From positions 62,001-126,000 of the forward strand of contig NTMA01000054.1 of the NCBI GenBank assembly GCA_002917075.1: 64,000 bases of DNA, in the 5' to 3' direction. How positions within the stretch are numbered: position 1 is the first letter of the stretch; each line of letters opens with the position of its first letter. This stretch comes from Hawksworthiomyces lignivorus (lineage: Eukaryota > Ascomycota > Sordariomycetes > Ophiostomatales > Ophiostomataceae). Both the position numbers and the translations under genes were made by a program. This document shows, one piece after another, positions 43,251 to 55,725 of the stretch. The notes below the pieces were generated by a model that saw only the letters and a program-made list of their open reading frames with translations, had not been told where the DNA came from and did no database searches.

Positions 43251-44508
43251 ATGCTCCTCTTCCGCACCGCGATCACCTTGGCGTCTCTCGCTGCAAGCGT
43301 GACCGCGAAAGTAACGGTTCTTCACAATGTGCTCGCAGATGGTCCTCTCACTGCGGAGACAGTATCTGGAAAAGGCTCGCTCGATGGCGTAAAGCTTTCG
43401 GGAACCTCAAACGATACGACATATGAATGGTGAGCCCCTTGCTTGCTTTGTCAATTCGCAGGAGCTCTTGCCAGTCGCTGACCTTTCCTCAGGTGGTACT
43501 TTGATGTCGTCTCCACAACGTCCCAGAACGAATCCGTCACCATCGTCTTTTACAATGCTGGACCCGACGGCTTCAGCACCGGCAGCACCGGCGGGCCCCT
43601 CTCCGCCAGCATCTCGGGCACATTTGCAAACGGCTCGGCCTTCAACTTTCAAGCCCCCGCAACTGAGGTTGTCGTCACTGAGACGAGCAGTGGAGTGACG
43701 GGAGACTGGAAAGGCACCGGTATCCGCTTCTCCGGCTCCAACCTCCTGCGGCCCAATGTAGTGCACGAGATCGACATCAATTCGCCCGAGCTTGGCGTGT
43801 TCGGCAAAATAACCATGCACTCCGTAAGCCACTTCCCTGCCAGGTCAAAAGCCAGCTTTAGCATGATCTAATCTTTTCTTCTTTCAGCGTGCCCCGGCCC
43901 GCTACTCCTGTGGCCCCGACGTCCCGCACCAGAACGAGCTCGCCTTTCTGAACGTGGGCTGGGCAAATGCCGTTCCTGATGCCGACGCCACCGTGTCCCT
44001 CCACATCCAAGACTCCTGCCCGCTCACCTTCAAGGGCCTGGGCTACCACGACAAGAACTGGGGCCTTTCTCCCTTTTTCGCCGACGTCGCCCACACCTAT
44101 TGGGGCCACGCCCGCCTGGGCCCCTACTCAATCGTCTTCTCCGACGGCCTCGTGCCCTCGGGGCCCGGCGGCGCACTCCAGGAGACCGTCTCGGGCACGG
44201 TGGCTGAAAATGGCAAGCTGCTGTCTGTCAGCTGCGCGCCGACTGCGGCCGTCGTGCGGCCGTGGGGCGCCAACGACGAATATCCACCTACGGTCGCGAC
44301 CGGGCCGCCGACAGGAGTAGAGATCTCGTTCGACCTCGGTGCCAAGGGCGTGCTGCTGGTCAACGTCACAAACTACCTGATCACGGAGAACGAGGGGGTG
44401 TACCAGCGGTTCCTGGCCACAGCCGTCGGAGGATTGCGCAATGGCAAACAGTACGAAGGGAGGGTGCTGTACGAGCAGTTCAAGCTCATTCCCGCAGCCG
44501 GGTCATGA
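43251..44508 (+). CDS. Secreted CrtC/AttH-type lipocalin-like protein (376 aa)
   Basis: Three exons (43251-43429, 43493-43823, 43888-44508) give 376 residues. A signal peptide (MLLFRTAITLASLAASVTA) is followed by the hydroxyneurosporene-synthase/AttH fold pattern: EWWYFDVVS near residue 59, GLGYHDKNWG near 220 and YWGHARLGPYSIVFSD. This two-lipocalin fold is shared by bacterial CrtC hydratases and by fungal secondary-metabolite cyclases, including decalin-forming Diels-Alderases and the AsqI-like group. The sequence shows potential N-glycosylation sites (NDT, NES, NGS, NVT). It may catalyse a cyclisation, hydration or lyase step; membership of the fold is well supported by motifs, the reaction is not. 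The signal peptide and the absence of an adjacent backbone synthase are notable. Both splice junctions sit in conserved segments and keep frame. Confidence 0.85.
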
Positions 44509-47500
44509 TTGGGTCTCCGCACGACACATGCATAGGCACAGTTCGACGTGAACACTTTGTAGGGAGGAGGAAATCCCAAGAGCCAGCATACTACAAGCAG
44601 CACCGAATGTCCAAAATCAAGTTGTGTAGTGAATTGCAACCATCCTGACGTAGCCACATGTGAACCGCTGCACGAAGACAGCCTTTTTCAGACAAAGAAC
44701 ATGCTATTAGAATTAAGCTACATTGTGAACTACAGCTAGGCAGCATAAGTAATGGCCGTCGATCCTAGCTAGCCTCAAGGCATGTTCCTTGCAAGGCCCA
44801 TTAGAGGCAGCGGCCACGGGCTTATCGACTTAATAAATTATGATACGGTAGATTACGACACGTAATCGAAAGAATGGCAAAAAGTTCGCTTTGGCATGTC
44901 GGCTGGCCATATATACTTTCTGCTTGTAGTGCATAACATGGCAACATAACAAGCGCTCCCTTAAACCAGTAACAGACAGCAACAGAATTCATTGCAAACA
45001 ATACGTAGGGGGCCTAACTTTTCAAGGTTCTGTAAGGCAAATTTCACTTATGAAACGCAACCATTTTTTGCACTTCAAGTTTTTTCATCATCCAATCTCA
45101 GATTTCCTACTTCTAGAACATTTCTAACGGGAAATCGTAACTAGCCTTGTGACCAACGTCATTTTTAATATAAATAAAAGAAAAGAATATTCCGAGATCT
45201 GAGCAAGATTCATTGGCTTGCAGGGCGGCATTTCATATGAGAATAGCCTGTGTGTTTTGGGTGTGAGATGTGTTGCAAAATATTGCCGTCAAAATCTGGG
45301 ACAAGAGGGAAAAGAAGACACCAAAAAAGAGGATAGGGACGGGAGCCTGTAAGTAGGGCAAACGTCAAAGATCAATAAGAAGTTCTTTGCCAGAGCTAGC
45401 TCTGGCCAAGGACTCTCAACTGACACCGGCTACAATAGCACGTCGACATTATAACATCAAACTTAAGGTCGGGATCTCCAAGTCCCGACATGACTTCGGC
45501 TAGGTCCAACCTGCCTCATATCTCTTTCCACTGCCAGAAGTCCTATATAGTATTAATAATAATAGAAGAGAAGATGCAATGCTTATTCAAGAAGGCATGC
45601 AGTGCATGCATTTGGCAAGCTGTAGCTTGGACAATAAGACGATGAAAGTGGTCAAGTCCTAACTTCGGGACCTTTTTCGGCCGCCAGGCTAGACTGGTCC
45701 TAAAGATACCGCAGTACGTGTAAGTCCGTTGTAAGTCCGATTGGTGACGGGGATTGTTAAATCCCCGTCAATTCTGCGACATCCGGTTGGCAAAAAAAAA
45801 AAATAAGAATTTATCGGAAAATAATTAAGAAGTGCAGTGTCGTGTGCAAAGCCGGTCAGGGGAAGTCTGTCGAGACTAAAGAGCGGAGAATCACAAAAAG
45901 AAAATAATATCTCACAGAGATATACATGTACATTGCAGTAGAGATGATGGAAGCGGCAGAAAAAGTAGAAATAATGGAAACGGTGGGGCAATTTTAATAT
46001 ATATTGCAGTACAGTAGGCGGCCATGACAACAAGCTTGGCTCCAGTGCGAGCCAGAGGCGGCAGATAAAGCATTGGTCCAGACGCCATGACGAGAGACAC
46101 GCGGCACAGGATGCAACACAGTGATCTCTACCTACCCATACGCACTGGTGGTTGCAGTTAAGAGAAAAAAAGGTCTTTGCATAACATGCTGGAGGACGGG
46201 TGCCTGGTTAAAAGTCTTGAACGACCTCTATGCTTAATAACATAAACCCGCCACCCAGGAACCGAATCCTCGTCTCCGGCACACCTAAATATCGTAGGCT
46301 GCTAACTGTTGCAAATGCTTTTTGTTAGCCTAATAATGAGTTCATAACAAGGAGGCTCTTTTTTTCTATTAAGATTCGCCTTCAAACGACCTCTGGGGAA
46401 TTGAGTTATGAAACAACATCCCAAGAGCCGCATTGCAGGTACGGATGAGCGGGACTGTAAAGCCATCAACTTCATTGCAAATGCAGATGGTTTTGTCGTG
46501 TTCTTTAATATACCATCCTGTGCCGCAAAAAGGAAGGTCAGGTCTCTCTAAATTCCGTTTCTGCCTGCCTACCTTATTTTGCTTCAAACTGAGTGTACCG
46601 TCTTTTGGGGGGACTTTCCCATTTTCTTTCGGGCAAAGAAGTGCAGTATCGTCCAATCTTATGACAGCGAACCAGAGAATCCATCTTTTGGACAATTGCA
46701 CATCTTATTATTGGTCAGTCGCTCCGCTGTCCCTCTGAGCGAGAACCGGACAGTGACTACAAAACCATAGGAGGTCAGAGAGCTTTCTCTCATCGATGGC
46801 GGCACGCCGGCAGATGGAACATAGCGGATGCGAATAAGAGATGCGGGTTGTGAGGCGGCACGAAGAGGGGGAAACTGCGTCCGCAAGTCATGACTTTTTT
46901 TAGGTAGGCTTTCATCTCTTGCATAGCGGCGACCACGAGCCTGTAAGAGTTCAGGAATTGAAGCGCATCCTACCTCAAACATGTTGATGGGAGAAATGAA
47001 AGGAAGATTGGGACGAAAAACATAAGATGCTCGTCCCAAAGCTCAAAGCAAATCACATGATGCAAAATAAAAGAAGGGAAGGTCGAAGTCATATTACTTG
47101 TACATTCGAATCAGGCAGGTGTATATTACTGAATCTCCTTCCAGTAGCCTTTTCATCGTATTTCGTTTCCACGCCAGACATGCCACCCTGACAAGGCAAG
47201 CGCTATCTTGACCACTTGCCCAAAAAAAGGAATATTCCCCCAGGCTGCTGGTCTTTTACCTCCCATGGAGCCATGTTCCCTGTTTTATTCTGCCCCATTG
47301 GCTGGCCACCCACTTTCCACACTTTCTTTGCAAAAGAGCTAGGACTGTTTATCGACTGCCCATCGCCCCTGCCTACCATCGGGAAACGGCAGTAGTCGGG
47401 CTCCGACATTTTCTTATTGCAAACTACGTACTCCATCGTCCCTTTCTCACCCAAATCCTCTACAATTAAAAGTGATTTTTAATCTTTACCGTATTTCATC

Positions 47501-48260
47501 TTATTTCATGTGCGTTCCTATAACGCTCTACTTTCGCGGGTCCATTTATTCTTTTCCCGCTTGCTTATCCCTGTGACGACAATGCATCCCGGCAGAACTG
47601 TAAAGAACCTCGACTTCACAGATCGACCCTGCACCAGATTGTCCTTGTAGTTCGTGCCGCTGTCCTCATCCACGGGGGTAGGACTGTTTTACCTCGCTTT
47701 TGTTTGCCATCTTACAAGCAGAAAAATAAAGCTCTCACGGACAGAACTAGTTCCCGAGAAAGTAAGAAAAACAGAAAAAAGTAAAGAGAGTTGAAACAAA
47801 AGGCGAACACATCATCACGCCGTCTTTGTCCTTTCTTGGAGCTTTAATGACTCCTTTTTCTGGTGCCGTATCTGACTACGCCTCTACCAGAGCTTTTATT
47901 TTTCTTGCTAGCCGCATGGCATCGGTCGTTTGAGTGCCGTTCTCCGTCGATCTCAACCTCCTTCACGAGACATCACATACGTCTTATATCGTTTATTTAT
48001 CCTGATCAACGCTTCTCTTTAGTAGTCTGGCTTCAAACGGATTATAGTTCCCTTGCACGCATAGACTTTTTTATTTCATTCGCTCCCATATCTTTCTAAT
48101 TCATCTCATCTTTATGTTTAATATAATAACCAGACTGGATGTTCCGGGGAACTGAAAGTCTTGTCTTTCTACTTCCTCCTTGAGACTGTTTTTAATCAAC
48201 TTCTGACAGACTATCACTTATTTTCACACCCTTCCATCTTGCTGTCCTTTTTCCACGGCC
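44509..48260. other. Largest gene-poor stretch in the window
   Basis: About 3.75 kb with no gene I can support. It contains a perfect 10-bp inverted repeat at 45745-45770 and many short frames of about 60-115 codons without family resemblance, mutual splice logic or start context. The last 700 bases become CT-rich and belong to the promoter and leader of the ABC transporter. Confidence 0.5.
45745..45770. repeat. Perfect 10-bp inverted repeat with 6-base loop
   Basis: TGACGGGGAT and its reverse complement ATCCCCGTCA flank the loop TGTTAA. The CCCCGT/ACGGGG core could be a zinc-finger binding site or form a hairpin. No adjacent gene claims it. Confidence 0.85.
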
Positions 48261-51200
48261 ATGATCCGCTGTGCCAACGACGACGGCTTCGGCCCCGTCT
48301 TGACCCCGGGGCCTGATTGCTACAGCTTCGATTTTACTCTCGTGTTCGAAGACTACATCTTGTCCATCGCACCATGTGGTATTGCTCTTCTGCTGACCGC
48401 TGTGCGGCTATATCTCTTGTTACAGCGCCAAGCTATCATCCGCTGGCCACTGCTCCGGGCTGTCAAGCTGGTGCGTCTATATTTTTCATCATTTTTTACG
48501 AGTTTCTCCAAGATGATCGTTTATCATCAATTAATAAGACCACCACTGACCCCTAGTCTCTAGATCACCTTTGTTGCCCTGGCAGCTTTGCAGCTGGCAG
48601 TTATAGTTCTTCTAGGAACTAATAAAGGATTCCGTGTGCATACAACATTGGCCTCAACTATTTTGAATCTCGCTACAACTATTGCCCTTACGGTTCTTGG
48701 TGATTTAGAGCACGTACGCTCTATTCGCCCATCTTTTCTTATTCAGACCTTTTTCTTTTTTGTCATTCTCTGTGATTTGCCTCGTGTCCGTACACAATGG
48801 TTTCTCCCTGGAAACTCCAAGGTCGCAGCTATTTTCACGGCTGCCTTTGCCCTGAAAGTCGCCCTTCTTGTCATTGAATCTCTGCACAAGTTTAAACACT
48901 CTATTTTTGCTGATAAAGATACCTCTCCCGAAGATTACCAGGGCATTTTTGGCCGCACATTCTTTACTTGGTTGAACCCTTTGTTCTATAGGGGCTACCG
49001 GCATGATCTGACCATGGATGATCTATGGAGTGTTGATGACGATTTGAAAGGACAAAGTCTCTATGAACGGCTCCTGAAGAATTGGAAAGCAGGTTCGCCA
49101 ATCTCTACCCCCGTTAAATCTGCTTATCCAGCCTCCCAATAACTCCTTTGACTAACGAATGGCAGCCAACTACAAGCGGAAGCATTGTCTCACGTATGCG
49201 GCTCTTTCTACTTTTTTTCCAGAGCTTGCTATGGCGTTCTTCCCTCGGGTTGGTCTAATGGGTCTTAATTTGGCTCAACCATACCTTGTTAACTCAGCTA
49301 TAACCTACATTGATTCCCGGGACCTCCCCAAAAGTTACGGCTATGGCCTCATTGGTGGTTATGCCCTCTGCTATCTTGGCATTGCCGTACGTCTCCTCTG
49401 ACATTCTAAATGCTGCCATATATATATATATATTTTCAAATAATGTTAACAACTCTTTAGTTGACTACGCGCTGGTATATGCATGTTGCCTTCCGCACCA
49501 TGGCCAAGATTCGAGGTTCATTGGTCACTATCATTTTCAAGACCATGTTGACGATTCGTGCTGAGACTGGCAATTCTTCAGCCGCATTATCGCTGATGAG
49601 CACAGATGTCGACCGTATCACTTTCACTACGTTTAACATTGTCGATCTCGCCCCCAGCGTTGTTCAACTTGGCATTGCTCTTGGTATCCTCGGTACGCAA
49701 CTTGGCGGTAGTTGTATAGCTCCGATTGTCCTCTGTGTACTATGTGGTGCGGCGGCGGCCAAGATCGGTAGAATGGTCCCTCCCCGCCAGCGGCGCTGGA
49801 TGGCTGCTATTCAGATGCGCGTCGGTATCACTTCCGATATTATTGGCTCCATGAAAGGTGTCAAAACGGCCGGTCTCGGTGACAAAGCCGAACAGCAAAT
49901 CCAAGGCCTTCGAGACTACGAGCTGGAACGGTCCACTGCATTCCGTAAGATCCAAGTTTTAAACTTATTGCTTGGTGAGTATGAATTTTCCCTTCTATCA
50001 GATATTAAATACGAATAGCTAATAAATTTAGGCATTGCACCCTCGCTTTTGATGCCGGCCATCACGTTTGCCGTGTATGCTATCGTGCAGAAAGTATCTG
50101 GTAGCAGCCAGTTCGGTGTTGCTAAGGCTTTCACAGCCCTCAGTGTTCTTAATGTTCTCATTGGTCCTGTCATGACCCTCACTACTGCTTGGACAAATTT
50201 GGCTTCTGCACTCGCATGTATGGACCGCATTCAGGCTTTTCTACTCAAAGAAAAGCGTGAAGACTATCGAAAACTTGTGCCTCGCGCCGACTCAGGGTCA
50301 TTTACCACGCGTGACTCTGTCATTCCCACAGATGCCGCCTCTGAAAAATCAGTGAAACCTGAAAAGCCATGGATCAAAGTCCGCAATGCTAGCTTTGGCT
50401 GGAAAAAAGACGCACCTGTTCTTAAGGATGTCGAGCTCGATATCATGCCAGGCGAGCTGACGATAGTTGTCGGCCCCGTTGCATCTGGTAAATCGACACT
50501 TCTGAAAGCTTTAATTGGAGAATGCTACATGTTTGGCGGCTCAGTCGAGTTCACCATTCCCGAAGAAGTTGCATACTGCGATCAAGATGCCTGGTTGCTC
50601 AACCGAAGCATCAAGGAAAATGTTCTTGCGTATGAGTCGTACAATGAAGAGTTCTACAACCAAGTTATCAAGGCTTGCCAGCTGGTAGAGGATATTGAAC
50701 AGCTCCCCAAGGGTGACGACACGATCATCGGCAGCAAAGGTGTCTCCCTTAGCGGTGGCCAGAAACAGCGCGTGGTAAATTCTTCTCTCTTTCTGCCCTC
50801 CTTTTGTGGTGATATTGTCCTAACTATTACAGGCTCTCGCTCGTGCCGTCTATAACCGGAAGCCCATTATTATCCTTGACGATATTCTCAAAGGCCTTGA
50901 CGCAGATACTTACTCCAAGTGTTTTACGGCCACACTCGGACCGGAAGGTCTTCTGCGCAAGAATCGCACATCTGTTATTTTAGCTACTCACAATAGTATG
51001 TCTGAGTTCGAACTTTTATACTTCTTCTTTTTATGTATTCTGACTTGATAGTCCAACTCCTTCCGCACGCGGACCACATCGTCGTGTTGACAGAGGACGG
51101 CCGTATCCAGCAGCGTGGCAGCTTTGACCACCTCAATTCAGTCGACGGATTTGTCAGTGAACTGGGCCTCAAAAAGTCGTCGATGGATGAAGCCGCAGCC

Positions 51201-53377
51201 AAGGATGCCATAGATGTCGAAATTGAGCTCAAGGAGAAGGAAGCCGTTATTGAGCGCATTACATCCGCCAAAGCATTGAAACGTGGACCACCAGGATCCG
51301 GTGGCCCGCGACCCAACGGCGGAGGCTCACGAGGCAAGCGGAACGCTGATGCGATGTTCTCATATCTTCGTTCCCTGGGCGGCGTGTACTTTTTTGTTTA
51401 TTGCCTTTTTACTCTTGCTAATGTTGGTTTCCGCACGGCTCAACGTAAGTACAAAATAGTTGGGTTTTACTCGCTTTTTATTGTATTTCTGTTTCTAATG
51501 ACTCTCAGCTCTTTGGCTGAATATTTGGACTGCGTCGAATGCTACGGACCCTGACGGTAAAGTTGGCTACTACGTGGGTATCTATGTCATGTTTGGCCTT
51601 CTCAATGTGGCTTTCATGGGATTGGAAATGTGGTAAGTATGAGGTATATCTCAGTTCTAAAAATGGTTTACAATACTAAGAGAAAACTTCCTCAGGGTCT
51701 TTATGGTTATCATCGTGCCGCATTCCGCCAAAGTATTGCACAGAAAAATTCTTGTTGCGGCCATGCATGCACCTCTGGCCTACTTTGTTGCAACGGATGC
51801 TGGCGAGATTGTCAATCGGTGAGCAGCTCCTTTCTATCAGCCTGGCCATATTGTAGCAGCTCCTAACTCCTTGACAGATTCAGTCAGGATATGACTCTAG
51901 TGGATATGCCCCTTCCCATGTCGTTCATGATGTGCTATGCCCGTGAGTTTTATCCCGTACCTTTGTCTATCTTTATTTTTTATTTTTATTTTTTTCCAGT
52001 TTGCTAATTGAGTACGCATCTGAATCAGAGGCGATTGGTGCCGTATCTCAAATTATTTTGACATGCGTCGCTTCAGGATACCTCGGTATCGTCGTGCCTG
52101 TGCTCTTGATCGTTCTCTACTGCGTCCAAAAATTCTACCTGAGAACGTCTCGCCAAATGCGATTGTTAGATCTTGAAGCAAAATCTCCCCTTTACTCCGA
52201 CTTCATAGCATCTTTCGCTGGCCTTACTGCTCTTCGTGCTTACGGTTGGACACGCGACGCCGAAGAAGAGAATCTGCGGCGCCTTAATGCCTCGCAAAAA
52301 CCATACTACTTGCTCTACTGCATTCAGCGGTGGCTCTCCCTGGTTCTGAATCTGATTGTTGCTGGTATGGCAGTTATCGTCATTGGATTGGCTGTCGGAT
52401 TGCGTGAACATATCAACCCAGGTCTATTGGGTGTGGCGCTTACCAGCGTCATGGGTATTGGCATGACTTTAAGCATGTTGATCCAGATGTGGACGCAACT
52501 CGAGACCAGTCTAGGAGCCGTGACTCGCGTCAACCAATTTGCTAATGACACGCCGCGCGAGCCCGATGGTCCTGAGATGCCCCCACCGGCATGGCCAGCC
52601 AAGGGCGCTGTGAGTGTGCAACACCTGGAGGCTAAATATGGCGACCGTACCGTGCTAGAGAACATCAATCTAGAGATCTTGCCAGGAGAGAAAGTGGCAA
52701 TTTGCGGCCGCTCTGGTAGCGGAAAGTCGACATTTATCTCGCTTTTGTTGCGGTTGTACCCGCCTGCTTCTGGTCGAATTGAGATTGACGGTATCGAAAC
52801 GGGTCGTCTGAACCTTAACGCTCTACGAGAGTCTTTGGTTGCCCTGCCTCAAGATCCTATGTTTTTGGCTGGCACTGTGCGCTACAACCTGGATCCTCTA
52901 GAGAAAGCTACTGATGCTGAACTTTTGGAGGTTCTGGACCGCACAAATTTGCGGCCTGTCATTGAGGAGAAGGGCGGCCTTGATGCCAACCTCAACACCG
53001 ATTGGCTCAGTGCGGGTCAGAGGCAGCTCTTCTGCCTTGCACGTGCAATGACACGGAAGAGCCGAGTGCTTCTATTGGATGAAGCAACAAGCAGGTATGT
53101 CCTTTCATATTCACATTCTCGTATCACCTATTTCTTGGGCACAGTCTAATTCTTTTGCAGTCTCGACCGAGAAACTGAGGCTTTTGTCGACAAGCTCATT
53201 CAGACCGACTTTGCGGGCTGGACAGCTATCGTTGTTGCCCACAGATTACGGACAGTTGCTGATTTTGACAAGGTCCTCGTGCTTCAGGAAGGTCGCGTAA
53301 TTGAATACGACTCGCCTAAGGCTCTCTTATCGCGTGACAGCATGTTTAAGATGCTTTGGGACCTACAAGAGGCGTGA
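48261..53377 (+). CDS. ABCC/MRP-type ABC transporter (1455 aa)
   Basis: Twelve exons (48261-48470, 48564-49092, 49166-49386, 49461-49974, 50032-50774, 50833-50995, 51052-51444, 51509-51632, 51696-51818, 51878-51942, 52029-53094, 53161-53377) join to 1455 residues. It has an N-terminal TMD0-like segment, then TMD-NBD-TMD-NBD. NBD1 has Walker A GPVASGKST at 639-647 and signature LSGGQKQR at 731-738; its Walker B ends ILDD, lacking the catalytic Glu. NBD2 has GRSGSGKST at 1255-1263, signature LSAGQRQ, and a complete DEATSSLD at 1379-1386, restored across the last intron. One degenerate and one intact ATP site is usual in ABCC transporters. Such fungal pumps export conjugates, toxins or secondary metabolites at the plasma or vacuolar membrane. 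It is convergent with the GMC gene, 308 bases apart. Intron 2 has an unusual GTTCGC donor. Confidence 0.95.
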
Positions 53378-53685
53378 AAGATAGGAATAGAGTGAGAAAT
53401 CTAAAATGCAGTATGGTAGAAGTGAAGCACGGGATGAAGATCATGCATAATGGATTACGCCTCATGTGTGCAGTTTTCTTTCAAGCATAGCAGAGCCGTT
53501 TGGTTTCAATTATTTTGGAATATTAGAAACCACAGTTGTGGTAAGAGAGAATTGTTTAAAAATCCCAAAGTATTGAATAAATCGACACAAGAAAATTTTG
53601 AAGTTGTAAGAAAATATTATCAAAAATATTGAACAAGTACTTCTTTTGGTTTACAAGATTTTCCTCGCCCCGCCTACTGTACCAC
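53378..53685. other. Intergenic space between convergent genes
   Basis: An AT-rich spacer between the ABC transporter stop and the GMC stop; presumably both 3' UTRs and polyadenylation signals. Confidence 0.6.
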
Positions 53686-55725
53686 TTATTTCTTTGCATC
53701 AGCCAAGATCTCCTCCGCTGCCTTGGCCGACAGCATGATCGTCGGCAGAACTGGGAAAGCACCGGGCACTACAGGGAACGCCGATGCGTCCACAACACGA
53801 AGGTTTTGGACACCACGCACGCGGAACTTGGAGTCGAGCACGGCGAGCGGGTCATTGTCACCACCGATGGCACAGGAGCTGCTGGCGTGGTGCGAGTATG
53901 CCTGCGTCTTGAGGAGCTCACGCTCGGACTCGACCGTGCAGTTGCCGGCACCAGTACCCGGGCAGGGATGCTTCTCGTTGAAGGGCAAGACGGGCTGGCC
54001 AGCTGCCTGCCAGGCGGTGCGGAGCAGGTTAGCACCCTCAGCAAGCTCCTGCAGATCCTCGGTGCCGTTGTTCAAGAAAAAGTGGAAGTTGATGTCGGGA
54101 GGATCCTGAGGGTTGCCGCTGGTGAGCTTGACGGAACCAGCCTGGCTCTTGGGCCCGATAAGGACCATGGCGCACTCATATCTGAGACATTAGCATATTT
54201 CTAAATATTTGACGGAGCTAATCGAAGAGGATAGACTCACTCGTTTGGGCCGTAGTCCTGGGGGAAGCCGGGCCAGAAGCCCTCGAAGGAGAAGGCACCG
54301 CACCAGGTAAAGATGTTGCGGTTCTTCTTGGCACTGGGTGTCTTGAACATCATGGTGATGACACCACCGCCAACAGGCTGCTGGCCAAGCGCGAGCAGGC
54401 TGCCTTCGTAGTTGTCGGCAAGGCGCTCGCCGACGCCCGGCAGGTCCTTGACCACGGGGATGTTGAACTTCTTGAGCTCTGCAGCGGGTCCGATGCCGCT
54501 CAGCTTGAGAATCTGCGGGCTGTTGAAGGCACCTCCGGAGACGATGACCTCCTTGCGCGCCCACACCTTGGAGATGGGGCCCCTGGTGCTGTTGGTGTGA
54601 CGCGGGTCGGCGCCGTACAGTGATTTGCCAGACATGATCTCGACACCGTTGGCGACGGGGCCACCGGCAGCCGCTGTCGAGCGCTTGGTGGAGTTAGTGG
54701 CTGTGGTGAACAGCACACGCGTCGCGAGGGTGTTAAGGCGCACGGTCAGTGGGTAGTTCTTGGGGTCCTTGAGGGTGGCCCTGATGTAGTTGTTCGGGCT
54801 GGAGCGCTTGCCGCCCTTGTCCTCGTGCTGGGCCATGTTGTAGAAGCTGGAGATGTTATCCTTGTTGGGGTAGTCGCCTAGGATGTCCTTGTTGACGAGA
54901 TTGGCAACATCGCTGACGTTCTGGCCGGTCAGCTCCGCCATCTTCTTGAGGACGCGGGTGGCCGGTAGGGTGTTGTCATGGGCCCAGCGTGCGGGTTGGA
55001 CTGCAGTTGACAGCCAGCCTGCAGGAGAGTGAAGCATTAGAAATGGCCTCTCGTTAAATATTTTCGGAGAGTTATTCAAAAATAGAACATCAATACTTAC
55101 CGTCAAAACCGTGCCCCTCTGTGCTAGCAGGCAGGTAGGTATTCTTCTCCACCTTGATCAGGTACTTGCGCATCTTGGGAGCCTCCCAGCTGGTGTCTCC
55201 CGTCATGTTTACAACGATGTTCCAATCATCGTCCTGTGGCAGGGAGCAGACACCGCCGTTGTGCATGGCGCATCCACCGAGCGTGCCCGCGCGCGGGTAC
55301 TGGATACCCAGCGGCTTGGCGCCCGGCGGGGGCTCCGTGCCAACGTAAAACGAGCCGTTGGGCATGCGGTACGTGTAGTGCTCAAACTTGATCTCCCGCG
55401 CCTTGTCGTCGGAGTGCTTGATCCAGAAGTCCCACCGTGAATCTGGATCGTTGCCAGCCGTGTTGAAGTTGCCCAGCTCCGAGTAGATTGGGTTGTCACC
55501 CTGATCATCGCCGGCCTCGATCAGCAGCGTAGAGTAGCCGGCACGAGCTAGGTCGCACGCGAGCGGTCCGCCACCCGGCCCGCTACCAATGATGATGTAG
55601 TCATAGGTGGTGTTGTCATTGGCCTTGGCCTGGGCGGCGTTGCGTCCGTCTATCAGGCGGCCTGCGGTGGCACTTCCGGCCCAGATGGCCGCGGTTGCGG
55701 CCAGAGACAGGAGGGCACTACGCAT
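53686..55725 (-). CDS. Secreted GMC (FAD) oxidoreductase (632 aa)
   Basis: Three minus-strand exons (55725-55101, 55018-54241, 54181-53686) give 632 residues. The ATG at 55725 opens a signal peptide (MRSALLSLAATAAIWAGSATA). The FAD-binding GSGPGGGPLACDLARAG is at about residues 48-64, and the GMC signatures GGCAMHNGG and GAFNSPQILKLSGIGP are present. The C-terminal catalytic region has SHHASSSCAIG, where GMC enzymes carry the active-site His, and the DASAFPVVPGAFPVLPT segment. Several N-glycosylation sites occur. Relatives are aryl-alcohol/glucose/choline oxidases and dehydrogenases, oxidising an alcohol and making H2O2 or passing electrons on. The substrate cannot be read from sequence. The usual second catalytic His/Asn after the VPG is not evident. 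Confidence 0.95.

Noticed and set aside
46369..47454. Short minus-strand frames in the gene-poor stretch
   Set aside because: None has start context, family resemblance or compatible splice sites to link them into one gene.
51998..52030. Acceptor at 51999 for intron 10 of the ABC transporter
   Set aside because: The strong TTTTTTCCAG acceptor would bring an immediate stop in frame; the CAG at 52028 follows a CTAAT branch sequence and restores the conserved helix.
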